Shown: in pieces, positions 8,277 through 18,755 of the stretch
How positions within the stretch are numbered: position 1 is the stretch's first letter
Layout of the letters: each line of letters begins with the position of its first letter
Assembly: GCA_029838195.1 (NCBI GenBank)
Contig: JALGVJ010000010.1
Span: 1 to 64,000, forward strand
Direction of reading: 5' to 3'
DNA length: 64,000 bases
Source: Promethearchaeota archaeon
Lineage (GTDB): Archaea; Asgardarchaeota; Lokiarchaeia; Sigyniarchaeales; SOKP01
Notes under the pieces: generated by a model
The model's input: the letters and a program-made list of their open reading frames with translations, nothing else
The model's database searches: none
What the model was told of the DNA's origin: nothing
Translations under genes and position numbers: made by a program

Positions 8277-10160
8277 TTAATATAAATCTTTCAGAGTAAA
8301 TTCTAAACTTAACTCCATTAATGTCTTCTTTAGAGGATATCCCGTTTCTGGATTCCATCCCATTTTTTTACAATATCCCTTGTAATCTCCAACATAATCA
8401 ATCGTGATACCTTTCCATGGCCCTCGTTCAAATGGAGGGTCTCCAATTGATCTGCCTGGTAACTTATTTCTTGCTATAGTGATTCCTTCTCGAATCGTAA
8501 AGGCTTGCCGTAATGTTTGAATTCGCATGCCACATTCAAGTAATTCTTCCATGGATATGTCCCATCCCGTAAGCGCATTTAAGAATTTTAATAAGGGATA
8601 AGATTGGATGTCCCATGAAAACCAACAGATCCCCAAGCTATTTGTTGATTGGGTTAGACACGTTATTCTTTTCATTGCTTCATGCCTGCTACTTGATCCC
8701 ATTTTTTCGAGACCTTTCGGCAAGGTAAATCCTTCATATAAATCTCCATCTTTTACGGGTGATGTGAGGTACCAATCTAAGCTTGCTGCTGTATGGCGTC
8801 CTGGTGTTGGGTCAAAAGAATACGTCATTCCGAGGGAGGGATAAATCTTAGGATCATGCATGGGAAGTTCTTGTCCTAACGAATGAATGGCGTATTTTTC
8901 GCTTCCTTTCCCTATTTTTTGTGAGGCACGTTTAACGCCATCTGCCAAAATATCTCCAATCCCCTCTCTATTAATGATCTTGTTTACCAATTGTATAATT
9001 GCTTCCGAATTTCCCCAGTTGAGTTCAAGCCCATCAGTATCTTCTTTAGTGAGAATCCCTTTTTCATAACATTCAAGAGCAAATGAAATAATTCCTCCGG
9101 TAGAAATGGTATCTATTCCGGCGCGATTGCACGTGTCATTAAGCTTAAAAATGGCCATTAAATCATCATTTAAGAGTAAAGATCCAAACGCAGAACATGT
9201 TTCATATTCCGGCAAGTGCATTTCCGTAATTCCCAGCTCTTCTATTTTCATGATAGCTCCACATTGTATTGGGCACGAAAAGCATCCATAATCCTTAACC
9301 TTGTATTCTTGAATTTTTTCTCCGGAGATTTTTTCCAATTTATTCTCGGGAAAATGATCCTCCGGATTTCCACTCCAATTCTTTATTGGGCTGTCCCCAA
9401 TTTTTCCTGCTGATACTATGTTTGAGGTAGTTCCAAATTCCCTCCATGTTTTGATCCTTGTCTCGTTCCTAATGGCATTAAAGGACTCATGATATTTTTT
9501 TATCAATGCTTTTAACTCGCTTTCTCGAGCAATCGGTATCTTACTTGTTCCTTTTAAAACGAGGGCTTTTAAATTTTTAGAGCCCATGACCGCTCCGAAG
9601 CCAGACCTGCCTGCAGCTCTTCCCAAATCATTAATAATGGCGGATACGAGCGAAAGGTTTTCTCCTGCTGGGCCTATACAAGCAACCCTTACATTTCCGT
9701 GCTTTTTTTTTAATTTTTGTTCCGTTTGCATGCAATCCAATCCCCAAAGTCCAGTCGCGTTTATAATCTCTTTTTGATCGTCTTTAATCAGTATATAGAC
9801 GGGGTTATCTGCTTTTCCTTCAATTAAAATCCCATCATATCCGCATTTTTTAATTTCGGGTCCGAAATATCCTCCCGCATTAGAATCTCCCCACGTTTCC
9901 GTAAGGGGCGATTTTCCCGCCACCATGTAACGTCCCGTAAAAGGAATGGACGTGCCGGTAAAAAGTCCCGGAAAAAAACCAAAAATGACTTCCGGGTCAA
10001 GAGCAGCAATTCTTGCCGGCATCCTTTCATAGATCAGCTTGCAAGCCAAGCCGTATCCTCCAAAATATTGGAGATAATCCGTTTCGGGGATTTCAAGTTC
10101 TTGAATTTCTTTATTGGAGAGATTTATTAACAAAACCTTGCCAAAATACCCTTGCTTCAT
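8277..10160 (-). CDS. aor: Tungsten-dependent aldehyde:ferredoxin oxidoreductase (AOR family)
   Basis: A 627-aa protein, full length for the family. It oxidises aldehydes to acids with ferredoxin as acceptor, using a bis-pterin tungsten cofactor and a 4Fe-4S cluster. The N-terminal AOR_N domain starts GYFGKVLLINLSNKEI. The cluster ligands are CFSCPIQC near residue 290 plus a distal Cys in SLGICWF near 505, matching the C-x2-C-x3-C…C layout. Pterin-binding loops such as GSFG/AFGSLLL and DPTPGRHT-type regions are present. The aldehyde substrate is unknown. No ferredoxin-like small subunit is adjacent. Two 12-bp direct repeats lie just upstream of the start. Confidence 0.95.
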   Translation of the reverse strand: MKQGYFGKVLLINLSNKEIQELEIPETDYLQYFGGYGLACKLIYERMPARIAALDPEVIFGFFPGLFTGTSIPFTGRYMVAGKSPLTETWGDSNAGGYFGPEIKKCGYDGILIEGKADNPVYILIKDDQKEIINATGLWGLDCMQTEQKLKKKHGNVRVACIGPAGENLSLVSAIINDLGRAAGRSGFGAVMGSKNLKALVLKGTSKIPIARESELKALIKKYHESFNAIRNETRIKTWREFGTTSNIVSAGKIGDSPIKNWSGNPEDHFPENKLEKISGEKIQEYKVKDYGCFSCPIQCGAIMKIEELGITEMHLPEYETCSAFGSLLLNDDLMAIFKLNDTCNRAGIDTISTGGIISFALECYEKGILTKEDTDGLELNWGNSEAIIQLVNKIINREGIGDILADGVKRASQKIGKGSEKYAIHSLGQELPMHDPKIYPSLGMTYSFDPTPGRHTAASLDWYLTSPVKDGDLYEGFTLPKGLEKMGSSSRHEAMKRITCLTQSTNSLGICWFSWDIQSYPLLKFLNALTGWDISMEELLECGMRIQTLRQAFTIREGITIARNKLPGRSIGDPPFERGPWKGITIDYVGDYKGYCKKMGWNPETGYPLKKTLMELSLEFTLKDLY

Positions 10161-10186
10161 TACACCACTTAACCATGTTGTTGATT

Positions 10187-10218
10187 GAAAAAAGATATTA
10201 ATGATAGAAAAAAGATAT
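10187..10218 (-). repeat. 12-bp direct repeat upstream of AOR (possible operator)
   Basis: GAAAAAAGATAT occurs at 10187-10198 and again at 10207-10218, exactly 20 bp apart (about two helical turns), 27-58 bp upstream of the AOR start. The phasing and location suit a regulator-binding site, although such A-rich words can also recur by chance. Confidence 0.4.
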
Positions 10219-10442
10219 CACTTGTTAAAGCATTTTACATTAAAATAACAAAGTGAATCATGGATTCTTAATAAGACTTAAACATTAAAAATATTAAAAA
10301 TGAGATCATGTCCAATAGTTCTTCTCACGATTTTCCTTCATTTTTTCAGTCTCTTTTAAATTTTAACTTATCTCTCTTATTTTACTTGATACCCGAATAA
10401 TTGAAAATTCCCTCTTTCCAAAAACGGATTAAAATCGCTTTC

Positions 10443-10473
10443 CACGCGTGAAAAAAAGTCGAACCTTTATATC
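10443..10473 (+). promoter_or_regulatory. Palindrome and TATA-like sequence upstream of first sialidase-family gene
   Basis: CACGCGTG (10443-10450) is a perfect 8-bp palindrome in otherwise AT-rich DNA. Fifteen bp downstream is TTTATATC, a TATA-like box 60 nt before the ATG. The arrangement could be operator plus promoter. Confidence 0.3.
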
Positions 10474-10532
10474 CCTTCAGAAATTATTAAAAAATGCAAT
10501 TATATAATTAAAAAAAAAAAAGAAATATTATC

Positions 10533-11717
10533 ATGATAAACATTAAAGATGTAGAACATGTAGTCGCATATAAAGATCCGGAGTTAGCTCACGCTTGTAA
10601 TCAAGGCAGTTTAATTCTATTGCAAAATGGTGAACTCTTATTAGGCTTCAACGAAGAAAGATATCCTGTTCATGCAGATAGTGGTCAAGCTTGTTTCATT
10701 AAATCAAAAGATGGAGGAAAAACGTGGGATCCTTCTACCAAAAAAATAGTTTGGCCTTATACTGAATTTCAAGGCAATTGGGACTGTGCCTTCGCCCAAT
10801 TATCTGATGGCACGATAATCATGCACTCGCGCGTGTGCCATTTCCTCGCACCACGAGGCATCAAATATGAAGGAGACCAGATTCTCGGAATGCCCCCGCC
10901 AGGGATGCCAGAACGATTAAAAAGGCAAACGGGATACGTGGTATTTAAATCAAAAGATAATGGAAATACTTGGATGGGGCCTATCGAAGTTAATACGAGT
11001 CCTATTGCGAGCTCGTCATGGTCACCTTATGCTTGTGGAGGCTCTGGCGCAGGACATGTTATTGAACTTCCGGATAAAGGATTATTAATGCCCTTAGAGG
11101 GTACAATCTCCCAAGAAGCAGAACCAGGAATGGGACCTGAACCGACCCGTTGTTTTTTGTTGAGATCAGATGATGGCGGTGATAATTGGGAATATTGGTC
11201 TACTGTAGCCTATGATCCTGCGGGTATTATTAGTTTTATGGAGCCCGGCATGACCCGTCTCAACGATGGAAAATTAATTTGCTTGATGCGAACGCAACAT
11301 AAGCCAAAGCGGCAAGATAACTTATGGTTTACGTGGTCGGATGATGATGGCATCACGTGGGCCCCTCCCAAGAGAACATCCTTGTGGGGATATCCGGCGG
11401 CCGTCAAGCAATTAAGAGATGGACGCGTATTAGCAGTATATAGTTATAGAAAGGCACCATGGGGTGTACGGGGATGCATATCTGACGATGGCTTAATATG
11501 GGATATAAAGAATGAGTTTATCATTAGGGAAGGTGGCGTTCCAGAACCCGTGCTTGGCGAAACCCTGCAAGATGCATTAATAATGATGCAATATTGGCAT
11601 ATAGGATACCCAACTGTGGCTCAATTAGAGGATGAGACGATTGTAGTTGCTTATCATGAATATAGCCAAGATGAGCATCCTCTCCATTACATGATGGTCA
11701 CGCGCTTCAAGCTTTAA
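10533..11717 (+). CDS. Sialidase-family (BNR/Asp-box repeat) protein
   Basis: A 394-aa six-bladed beta-propeller-like protein with at least four Asp-box (S-x-D-x-G-x-T-W) repeats: KDGGKTW, KDNGNTW, SDDGGDNW and SDDDGITW. This architecture is shared by GH33 exo-sialidases and related exo-acting glycoside hydrolases. There is no signal peptide, so it is probably cytoplasmic. The catalytic triad cannot be assigned with confidence, and specificity for sialic acid is not proven. It heads a co-directional block with a cyclase-family hydrolase and a second sialidase-family gene, which suggests shared degradation of a glycoconjugate. Confidence 0.85.
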   Translation: MINIKDVEHVVAYKDPELAHACNQGSLILLQNGELLLGFNEERYPVHADSGQACFIKSKDGGKTWDPSTKKIVWPYTEFQGNWDCAFAQLSDGTIIMHSRVCHFLAPRGIKYEGDQILGMPPPGMPERLKRQTGYVVFKSKDNGNTWMGPIEVNTSPIASSSWSPYACGGSGAGHVIELPDKGLLMPLEGTISQEAEPGMGPEPTRCFLLRSDDGGDNWEYWSTVAYDPAGIISFMEPGMTRLNDGKLICLMRTQHKPKRQDNLWFTWSDDDGITWAPPKRTSLWGYPAAVKQLRDGRVLAVYSYRKAPWGVRGCISDDGLIWDIKNEFIIREGGVPEPVLGETLQDALIMMQYWHIGYPTVAQLEDETIVVAYHEYSQDEHPLHYMMVTRFKL

Positions 11718-11753
11718 TTTTTGGATTCAAATCCTTCATAAAATTGAATTTTC

Positions 11754-11763
11754 TTTTTTTTTT
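11754..11763 (+). terminator. T-run after first sialidase-family gene
   Basis: Ten consecutive T on the coding strand about 37 nt after the stop codon fit an archaeal U-tract terminator. No stem-loop is needed or seen. Confidence 0.35.
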
Positions 11764-11847
11764 AAAAATATCCAAGATACTTTCCAGAACATTCCAAAAC
11801 TAAATATAGAATTCATGATTTTAATTCCCATAATACCATAAAATAGG

Positions 11848-12507
11848 ATGATAATGTTCGATTTTACCAGATTTGAAATAATTGATATTTCTTACACGGT
11901 AATTCCCGGTGAAGATCCGGATCGTCCTTTTGCGATCCAAAAAGCTCTTTTGCAAGATTATACTTTTCGATATGATATATTAAAGACGCATTCACACGTG
12001 GGAACGCACGTAGAAGTAGGGGCTCATTTTTATGAAGGGGGCAAGACTATAACGGATATACCCTTGGATAGATTTCATGGTCCTGGCGTATTATTACCCG
12101 TTAGAGAAATGGTGGTAACGGAGGAATATTGCGAAGGTATTCTTGAAGGGAAAATAAAGGAGGGAGACATCATCGTGATTCGAAATGATACGGGGATAAA
12201 ATTGTCAAAACAACAGATATATTTAGAAGGGGAAGAAAAATTGCCTAAATTAACACCAAGTGCTGCCAAGTGGATGGTACGATACAAGCCGAAATTATTA
12301 GTCTTAGATTTTATACGTTTTGGGGAAGATATTGAGGAAACGCGACAATTTCATGATATTTTAATGAGTCAAGGCACTTGGTTCGTGGAATTCGTGGATA
12401 ATTTGGACAAGATCACGCGCGATCGATTTTATGTAATGGCATTGCCCTATAAAGTTCAAGGATTAGACAGCAGTTTTTGTAGAGCAATTATAATTCAAGA
12501 AAAATAA
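11848..12507 (+). CDS. Cyclase / kynurenine-formamidase-like metal-dependent hydrolase
   Basis: A 219-aa protein of the cyclase family (PF04199). The metal-binding signature HxGTHxDxxxH appears as HVGTHVEVGAHF near residue 53-62, with Glu in place of the usual Asp. Family members hydrolyse amide bonds such as N-formylkynurenine or cyclic imides. Start ATG at 11848 is preceded by a weak AGGATG; an in-frame ATG six bases later is equally possible. It lies between two sialidase-family genes, 12 nt before the second, so it is probably co-transcribed. A role on a sugar-derived amide or lactone is inference from that context. Confidence 0.85.
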   Translation: MIMFDFTRFEIIDISYTVIPGEDPDRPFAIQKALLQDYTFRYDILKTHSHVGTHVEVGAHFYEGGKTITDIPLDRFHGPGVLLPVREMVVTEEYCEGILEGKIKEGDIIVIRNDTGIKLSKQQIYLEGEEKLPKLTPSAAKWMVRYKPKLLVLDFIRFGEDIEETRQFHDILMSQGTWFVEFVDNLDKITRDRFYVMALPYKVQGLDSSFCRAIIIQEK

Positions 12508-12519
12508 GGTAGATTTAAA

Positions 12520-13611
12520 ATGGTTTTTTCTTTTTTAGAAAAACAAGACCTATTTTTTTCCCGGACTGAAGGATATCATACCTATCGAATTCCGGCCATG
12601 GTGGTGTCCACGAAAGGAACTATTCTTGTCTTTGCTGAAGCGAGGAAATTGGATAGTGATTGGGCACCTAGTTCCATCGTAATGAAACGCAGTCATGATG
12701 GGGGAATTTCATGGGAACCCATGAGAACCCTTGTATCTGATGATAAAAAGCCTATGCATAATCCCGTGCCAATTGTATCGAATAAGTCTAACACGATTCA
12801 TTTCCTTTATTGTAATAATTATAAGAAAGCCTTTTACATGCAAAGTGATGATGATGGAGGCACTTTCACGGAACCACGAGAAATAACGGACGTATTTGAA
12901 TCTTTTAAATCAAAATATAAATTTCGAATTCTTGCAACTGGTCCGGGGCATGGAATTCAGCTTAAAAATGGTCGCCTCATCGTTCCGGTATGGCTTGCGC
13001 GCCGGCACATCCATAGACCTTCCGTAATTTCCGTGATTTATTCTGATGATGAGGGAGATACATGGCACGCAGGTGAAATCATTTTAGGCTCCCTCGTGAA
13101 TCCAAGTGAATCCCAAGCAGTACAATTAGCTAATGGAGATGTTTTATTAAACATTCGAAATGAAACTGAAATTAGTAGGAGAGCCATATCTATTAGTAAG
13201 AATGGAGCAACTGATTGGAGTGAACCCGTGTTCGATCATGCATTACTTGAGCCAACTTGTCAAGCAAGCATCATCCGCTTTACTCTTCAAGAAAAAGAAG
13301 GGAAGAATAGAATTCTCTTCTCAAATCCGGATTCTCTTGAAGGGGAACCGGGCGTGTTCAATATTCGACCTCGAAGAAATCTTACAATTAAAATGAGTTA
13401 TGACGAATGTAAAACTTGGGCTTTCAGTAAAGTTTTAGAAAAAGGAGTAGCTGGATATTCTGACCTTGCGATTGGAAAAGATTATACTATTTATTGTTTT
13501 TATGAGAGAGGCAGTGCATCGGGAAGTGATTTTGATACATCATTTCTCTGTCTTGCCCGATTTAATATAGAATGGCTCACGGATGGAAAAGACACGATCA
13601 ATTTTTCATGA
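12520..13611 (+). CDS. Second sialidase-family (BNR repeat) protein
   Basis: A 363-aa protein. The N-terminus carries the (F/Y)RIP motif of GH33 sialidases in TYRIPAMVVSTKGTILVFAEAR, where the Arg is a substrate-carboxylate-binding residue in true sialidases. Asp boxes follow: SHDGGISW, SDDDGGTF and SDDEGDTW. It is a better sialidase candidate than the first paralogue because of the RIP motif. No secretion signal is seen, implying action on imported oligosaccharides. It sits 12 nt after the cyclase gene and ends five bases before the convergent GH1 gene. Confidence 0.87.
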   Translation: MVFSFLEKQDLFFSRTEGYHTYRIPAMVVSTKGTILVFAEARKLDSDWAPSSIVMKRSHDGGISWEPMRTLVSDDKKPMHNPVPIVSNKSNTIHFLYCNNYKKAFYMQSDDDGGTFTEPREITDVFESFKSKYKFRILATGPGHGIQLKNGRLIVPVWLARRHIHRPSVISVIYSDDEGDTWHAGEIILGSLVNPSESQAVQLANGDVLLNIRNETEISRRAISISKNGATDWSEPVFDHALLEPTCQASIIRFTLQEKEGKNRILFSNPDSLEGEPGVFNIRPRRNLTIKMSYDECKTWAFSKVLEKGVAGYSDLAIGKDYTIYCFYERGSASGSDFDTSFLCLARFNIEWLTDGKDTINFS

Positions 13612-13615
13612 ATTT

Positions 13616-15347
<1,732 letters not shown>

Positions 15348-17240
15348 GTGCCAATCACTCCTCTTTCTCGTGCTGAAATAGAATCTATTAAGCAAGATTT
15401 ACGTTCAAATGGATGGCATTCCAAGGCCACCATGAACCACGAGCTACGCTTTAGCTTGAAAAGAAATAATGTCATTACTCTTGCTATCAAAATTCCACTC
15501 AGGCTAGCGATTAAAACGGAGATTCCCGTTGAAATCGTGAAATTTCATTTGTCCATAACTTGGCAATTTTGGAATTTAAACACCATCATGAGCACTTTCC
15601 TTCAAGATTTAAGAAGGAACTTGGAACAGCTGAAAGAGGAAGTGAAAATTGATTTTAATTTCTCTCAAGAAGAACAAGACTCGAAATTGATAGAACTTTT
15701 CAATGACGTAATGCCCGAGCCTCTAAAAGAAGAAGATGAGCGGACGTTTCTAAATCGCCTTCGAATTGCCATGCTAAATAATGAAACTCTTTGTCATGAA
15801 ATTCCTGATGAGATCCTCCAAGTAATCGTGACCGTGATTGAGAAATTAGGACTTTCTTCCTCCTTCAAGATCCCTTGGGAATTAAAAAAAGGAATTGCCC
15901 GTTTTCGCATTTCGGATCTCTTGATCTTTTCTAATGAAGAAACGGAATATTTTTTATTAGAAAAGGATGGATACATGACATATTTTAAAGATATTTATTA
16001 CCAAGAAAAATTTTACATGAGGGCTTTTTTTGAAAGCTTTTTCCTCCCCTTCTTCCTCTCCTTTTATGAAAAAAAAGAATTTGGAGAACAGATTCAAATT
16101 TTCTTAGAAAACTGGATAATATTCTGTAGAATGCTCCTAAACACTCTCTTCAAACTCGTGGATTCTCTCTCCATCAATTATAATGAATTCGTGCAATTCC
16201 ATCCCGAAAAAGAATTATTAAGCAATAAATTTGAGGATAATCGAAATAATTTTCCCTTTTCTGCCCTATACCACGAGACTCTCTTCCAAAAAGAACTATC
16301 TTCTATACAAAATGAACTTTTAATCGCTCCTCCAACCAATTTCAAGGTAATGCAATCCATTACTTTTCTCGTCGAAGCAAAGGACTTGATAGAATCCCTG
16401 AAATTTAAAGACGCTTTAAAACTTTTAGAAGAAGCCGCACAAATATTTAAAAAGCATGATCAAGTAAAACTTCTTCTCTCCACCTATTTTTTGCTAGCTA
16501 AAATTTATAAAATCCTAAGGCAATACAATATCTCCTTAAAATATCTGAAAAATTCATTTGAATTAACGAAAACCGGGAAAATCCCCATTAATCTTATCCT
16601 TAAGGTTCATCATAAATTAGGAAAGTTGTATTTCCTATTAAATCGCCCTGAAGAAGCTCTCTATCACCTCAATATCCTCGTTAATTTCTCCGAACATGAA
16701 AAACAATTCGCCGTTCCAGTGAAATATTTAGGACATGCTTATCTCTTGCTAGGAATTATCCATTCCCGCAAAAAAAATGTAGCACAGTCAAAAACATGCT
16801 TCAAAAAAGCTAAAGAATTAGGAAAAATCCATCCCGTGACATTTGTGAAATTGTTTCTATTCCGAATTAAAGAATTCTCGAAAAATAATAAAATCTCTCA
16901 AGCCCTTAAATATATTAACGCCCTATTTACTTCAGAAGAAATTAACATTGAAAATCCCGATTATATCGATTATTACATTGATATTTTATTTGAACTCGCA
17001 CGAATTTATATTTACCACAGAAAAAGTAAGAAAAAGGCCCTTCAAGTACTCTTAAAACTTAATAAAATCCTCAAGAACATGAGATCTTCCGTAAAAAAAA
17101 TCGAATTTACCGTTCAATGGAATGTATTGATGGGCTCTTATTTTAAATTCTTTGAAAATGATGAACATGAATTCAAAAAACATTTATTAAAAAGCGAACA
17201 ACTAAAAGAAAAATTAAGAAAAATCGGTGTCATGCAATAA
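15348..17240 (+). CDS. TPR-repeat protein of unknown function
   Basis: A 630-aa protein starting with GTG at 15348. Residues about 1-100 are a mixed alpha/beta region (RNNVITLAIKIPLRL…) that I do not recognise. Residues 110-330 are helical. Residues about 345-560 form tetratricopeptide-like helix pairs (ALKLLEEAAQIFKKHDQ, SLKYLKNSFELTKTG, ALYHLNILVNFSEHE), the usual protein-binding scaffold. No membrane segment or catalytic motif is visible. It stands alone, convergent with the S30e gene. Confidence 0.7.
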   Translation: MPITPLSRAEIESIKQDLRSNGWHSKATMNHELRFSLKRNNVITLAIKIPLRLAIKTEIPVEIVKFHLSITWQFWNLNTIMSTFLQDLRRNLEQLKEEVKIDFNFSQEEQDSKLIELFNDVMPEPLKEEDERTFLNRLRIAMLNNETLCHEIPDEILQVIVTVIEKLGLSSSFKIPWELKKGIARFRISDLLIFSNEETEYFLLEKDGYMTYFKDIYYQEKFYMRAFFESFFLPFFLSFYEKKEFGEQIQIFLENWIIFCRMLLNTLFKLVDSLSINYNEFVQFHPEKELLSNKFEDNRNNFPFSALYHETLFQKELSSIQNELLIAPPTNFKVMQSITFLVEAKDLIESLKFKDALKLLEEAAQIFKKHDQVKLLLSTYFLLAKIYKILRQYNISLKYLKNSFELTKTGKIPINLILKVHHKLGKLYFLLNRPEEALYHLNILVNFSEHEKQFAVPVKYLGHAYLLLGIIHSRKKNVAQSKTCFKKAKELGKIHPVTFVKLFLFRIKEFSKNNKISQALKYINALFTSEEINIENPDYIDYYIDILFELARIYIYHRKSKKKALQVLLKLNKILKNMRSSVKKIEFTVQWNVLMGSYFKFFENDEHEFKKHLLKSEQLKEKLRKIGVMQ

Positions 17241-17259
17241 TATCCCGTTATTAAATTCT

Positions 17260-17463
17260 TTAGGCACCAAACCTGGAACGCCTAGCTCCAAGACTATCAG
17301 GCTGGCCTGCGTATTTTCTCTGAATGACTCTTTTAATGTAAAGATCTCTAAATCGCATTCTCGGTGGCTTCTTAGGAACGGCATTTACACCACTCTTGCT
17401 AATCTTAGGCGTTTGCTGGCGCACTTTTCCCGCTTTAGTTAAACTACCATGAGAACCGGGCAT
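17260..17463 (-). CDS. rps30e: Ribosomal protein S30e
   Basis: A 67-aa basic protein. HGSLTKAGKVRQQTPKI matches the S30e signature (HGSL-x-RAGKVR-x-QTPKV), followed by a Lys/Arg-rich core and C-terminal extension. S30e is a small-subunit protein found only in archaea and eukaryotes, where it is often a ubiquitin-like fusion; here it is free-standing. ATG at 17463 lies 29 nt downstream of a TATA-like box. This is strong evidence for an archaeal genome. Confidence 0.95.
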   Translation of the reverse strand: MPGSHGSLTKAGKVRQQTPKISKSGVNAVPKKPPRMRFRDLYIKRVIQRKYAGQPDSLGARRSRFGA

Positions 17464-17882
17464 TTTGGCTCACTTACTCTTTTTTGATAATTTTTATAAA
17501 TTATTTTCTTTAATTTTGAAAATAATTATTATATTATGAATTTTTTCGTTTGATATGTGGTTTTTAAATTATTATTAAAAAAAAGCCAGAATAACATCTC
17601 ATTTAAAACCTAAAATTTCAAATTACTAGCAATTAAAACACCAAGAAAAACCATGAAAATATGTTCATTTTTCTTGTTCTTTTAAAATATTATTCTTGAA
17701 AAATAGATATATCATAAAATTTCTTCGGGCTTTATTTGAAAGTGGTTAAAATTTCGATTTAATTGATTTTCGTTTCTCATGAATTATGATTAAAGATTGG
17801 ACTCCTTATAATTTAATATGTTTGGACCTATTTTATACCATGAGCTTAATGTGTTAAATAACATGTATAAAAATTTTTTACC
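17464..17882. other. Divergent spacer between S30e and a small zinc-ribbon gene
   Basis: AT-rich, promoter-containing. No gene recognised on either strand apart from TATA-like sequences. Confidence 0.4.
17493..17500 (-). promoter_or_regulatory. TATA-like box for rps30e
   Basis: TTTATAAA is centred about 33 nt upstream of the S30e start on the minus strand, the spacing expected for an archaeal promoter with a very short leader. Confidence 0.4.
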
Positions 17883-18044
17883 ATGACCGGTGAAAAAAGT
17901 AAAACAAATAAAGAAGTATTTGATAAAGAAGACGTGAAAATCCTCATCGGAGAAAAATTAATCACCTGTTTTGCATGCGGTGAAAGAATCGATAAAAATT
18001 CCGAAATTTGCCCTTTTTGTAATACCAAGCAAAATATTAAATGA
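17883..18044 (+). CDS. Small zinc-ribbon protein (53 aa)
   Basis: Too short for the ORF track. ATG at 17883 opens 53 codons: a charged N-terminal 30 residues, then ITCFACGERIDKNSEICPFC, a two-CxxC zinc ribbon. This is the same ribbon style that ends several larger proteins in this window. No catalytic domain. It may be a stand-alone adaptor or transcription-associated ribbon; function unknown. The ribbon and codon pattern support a real gene. Confidence 0.6.
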   Translation: MTGEKSKTNKEVFDKEDVKILIGEKLITCFACGERIDKNSEICPFCNTKQNIK

Positions 18045-18414
18045 TCATGACACTAAATCAACTTACCCCGCCAATATTTCGAAATTGACACAATCCATTG
18101 AACATTTAATCATCTCAGAACGTGCTTGTTCATTGGCATTCCGCTTGTTTTAGTTTAAATAAGATCTTATTAAATAAAGGTATTTCATTTCATGGCTCGT
18201 GAAAAGTGGAGCATGACATGTTTGAATTTTAATTTTCGATGGTTCTATTCCTAATTTCCACGTGCCATCCTCCGACTGATTCTTAAACCCCCATTAATTC
18301 TCATGATGAGAAAAAATGCATTCAAAAGATTACATGTAAAAAATTTCGTGCATCTTGGGTTCGCATAATACTTTTATCTCATAAAAGAAAATCTCTTGAA
18401 AATAAAAAAAAGGA
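18045..18414. other. Spacer between the zinc-ribbon gene and tRNA-Trp
   Basis: Only short frames without motifs are present; one tail of a track ORF (17971-18153) is out of frame with the zinc-ribbon gene. Nothing supported. Confidence 0.35.
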
Positions 18415-18450
18415 TGGGAACTGAGGGATTTGAACCCCCGACCAACAGGT

Positions 18451-18480
18451 TTCTGCTCGGAAATTGCTTGCCGAAGGGAT
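18451..18480 (-). other. tRNA-Trp intron 2 (position 37/38)
   Basis: A 30-nt intron after G37, the canonical archaeal site. The bulge-helix-bulge is relaxed: CTCC (32-35) can pair with GCAG at three of four positions next to the AA^A bulge. An internal TTCGG/CCGAG hairpin forms within the intron. Confidence 0.7.
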
Positions 18481-18488
18481 CTGGAGCC

Positions 18489-18525
18489 TTGCGGTCAAGA
18501 GCATGAATAAATCATTCTCTATAAT
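18489..18525 (-). other. tRNA-Trp intron 1 (position 29/30, non-canonical)
   Basis: A 37-nt intron inside the anticodon stem. It has a textbook bulge-helix-bulge: 5' bulge CA^A, 4-bp helix GCGG/CCGC, 3' bulge AA^G. An inner helix TTA(T)AGAG/CTCTTGA supports it. Splicing here joins GCA to GG to give the 27-31 strand GCAGG. Confidence 0.75.
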
Positions 18526-18755
18526 TGCCGCGATACCGAGCTTCGCCAAGTTCCCGCAAATTTACCAATTCCCGCCAAATTCCTGTAATTTTTTAACATC
18601 TTTGAAACATGTCTTGAATCCGAGGTAAGTCATACCCATCATTTTCAAGCTTTCAAACTTGATATTAATTAATACCCCATTATATTTGAGTTTAATCAAA
18701 GTAATAAAAAGAATCCTACTCAAGAACTTTCATTAATTTTCCAACAAATTCAAAT

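Larger units (their letters stand above)
10161..10532. other. Divergent intergenic region between AOR and sialidase-family gene
   Basis: It should hold two divergent promoters. Notable sequences are the GAAAAAAGATAT direct repeats near the AOR start and a CACGCGTG palindrome followed by a TATA-like sequence on the sialidase side. No gene is seen. Confidence 0.5.
18415..18555 (-). tRNA. trnW: tRNA-Trp (anticodon CCA) with two introns
   Basis: Acceptor stem GGGAACT/AGTTCCC, D-arm GCGA-AGCTCGGTA-TCGC, variable loop TGGTC, T-arm GGGGG-TTCAAAT-CCCTC and discriminator A are all visible on the minus strand. The gene is 141 bp. Removing 37 nt (18489-18525) and 30 nt (18451-18480) yields a regular 74-nt tRNA with anticodon stem GCAGG/CCTGT and loop CTCCAGA, that is anticodon CCA for Trp. 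The intron positions are 29/30 and the canonical 37/38. Neither segment can be kept while still forming an anticodon stem. CCA is not encoded within the called end. Confidence 0.85.

Noticed and set aside
18415-18555. Class II (long variable arm) tRNA reading of this locus
   Set aside because: A CCGAGCAG…CTGTTGG arm can be drawn, but then no anticodon stem forms; the two-intron Trp model satisfies every stem.
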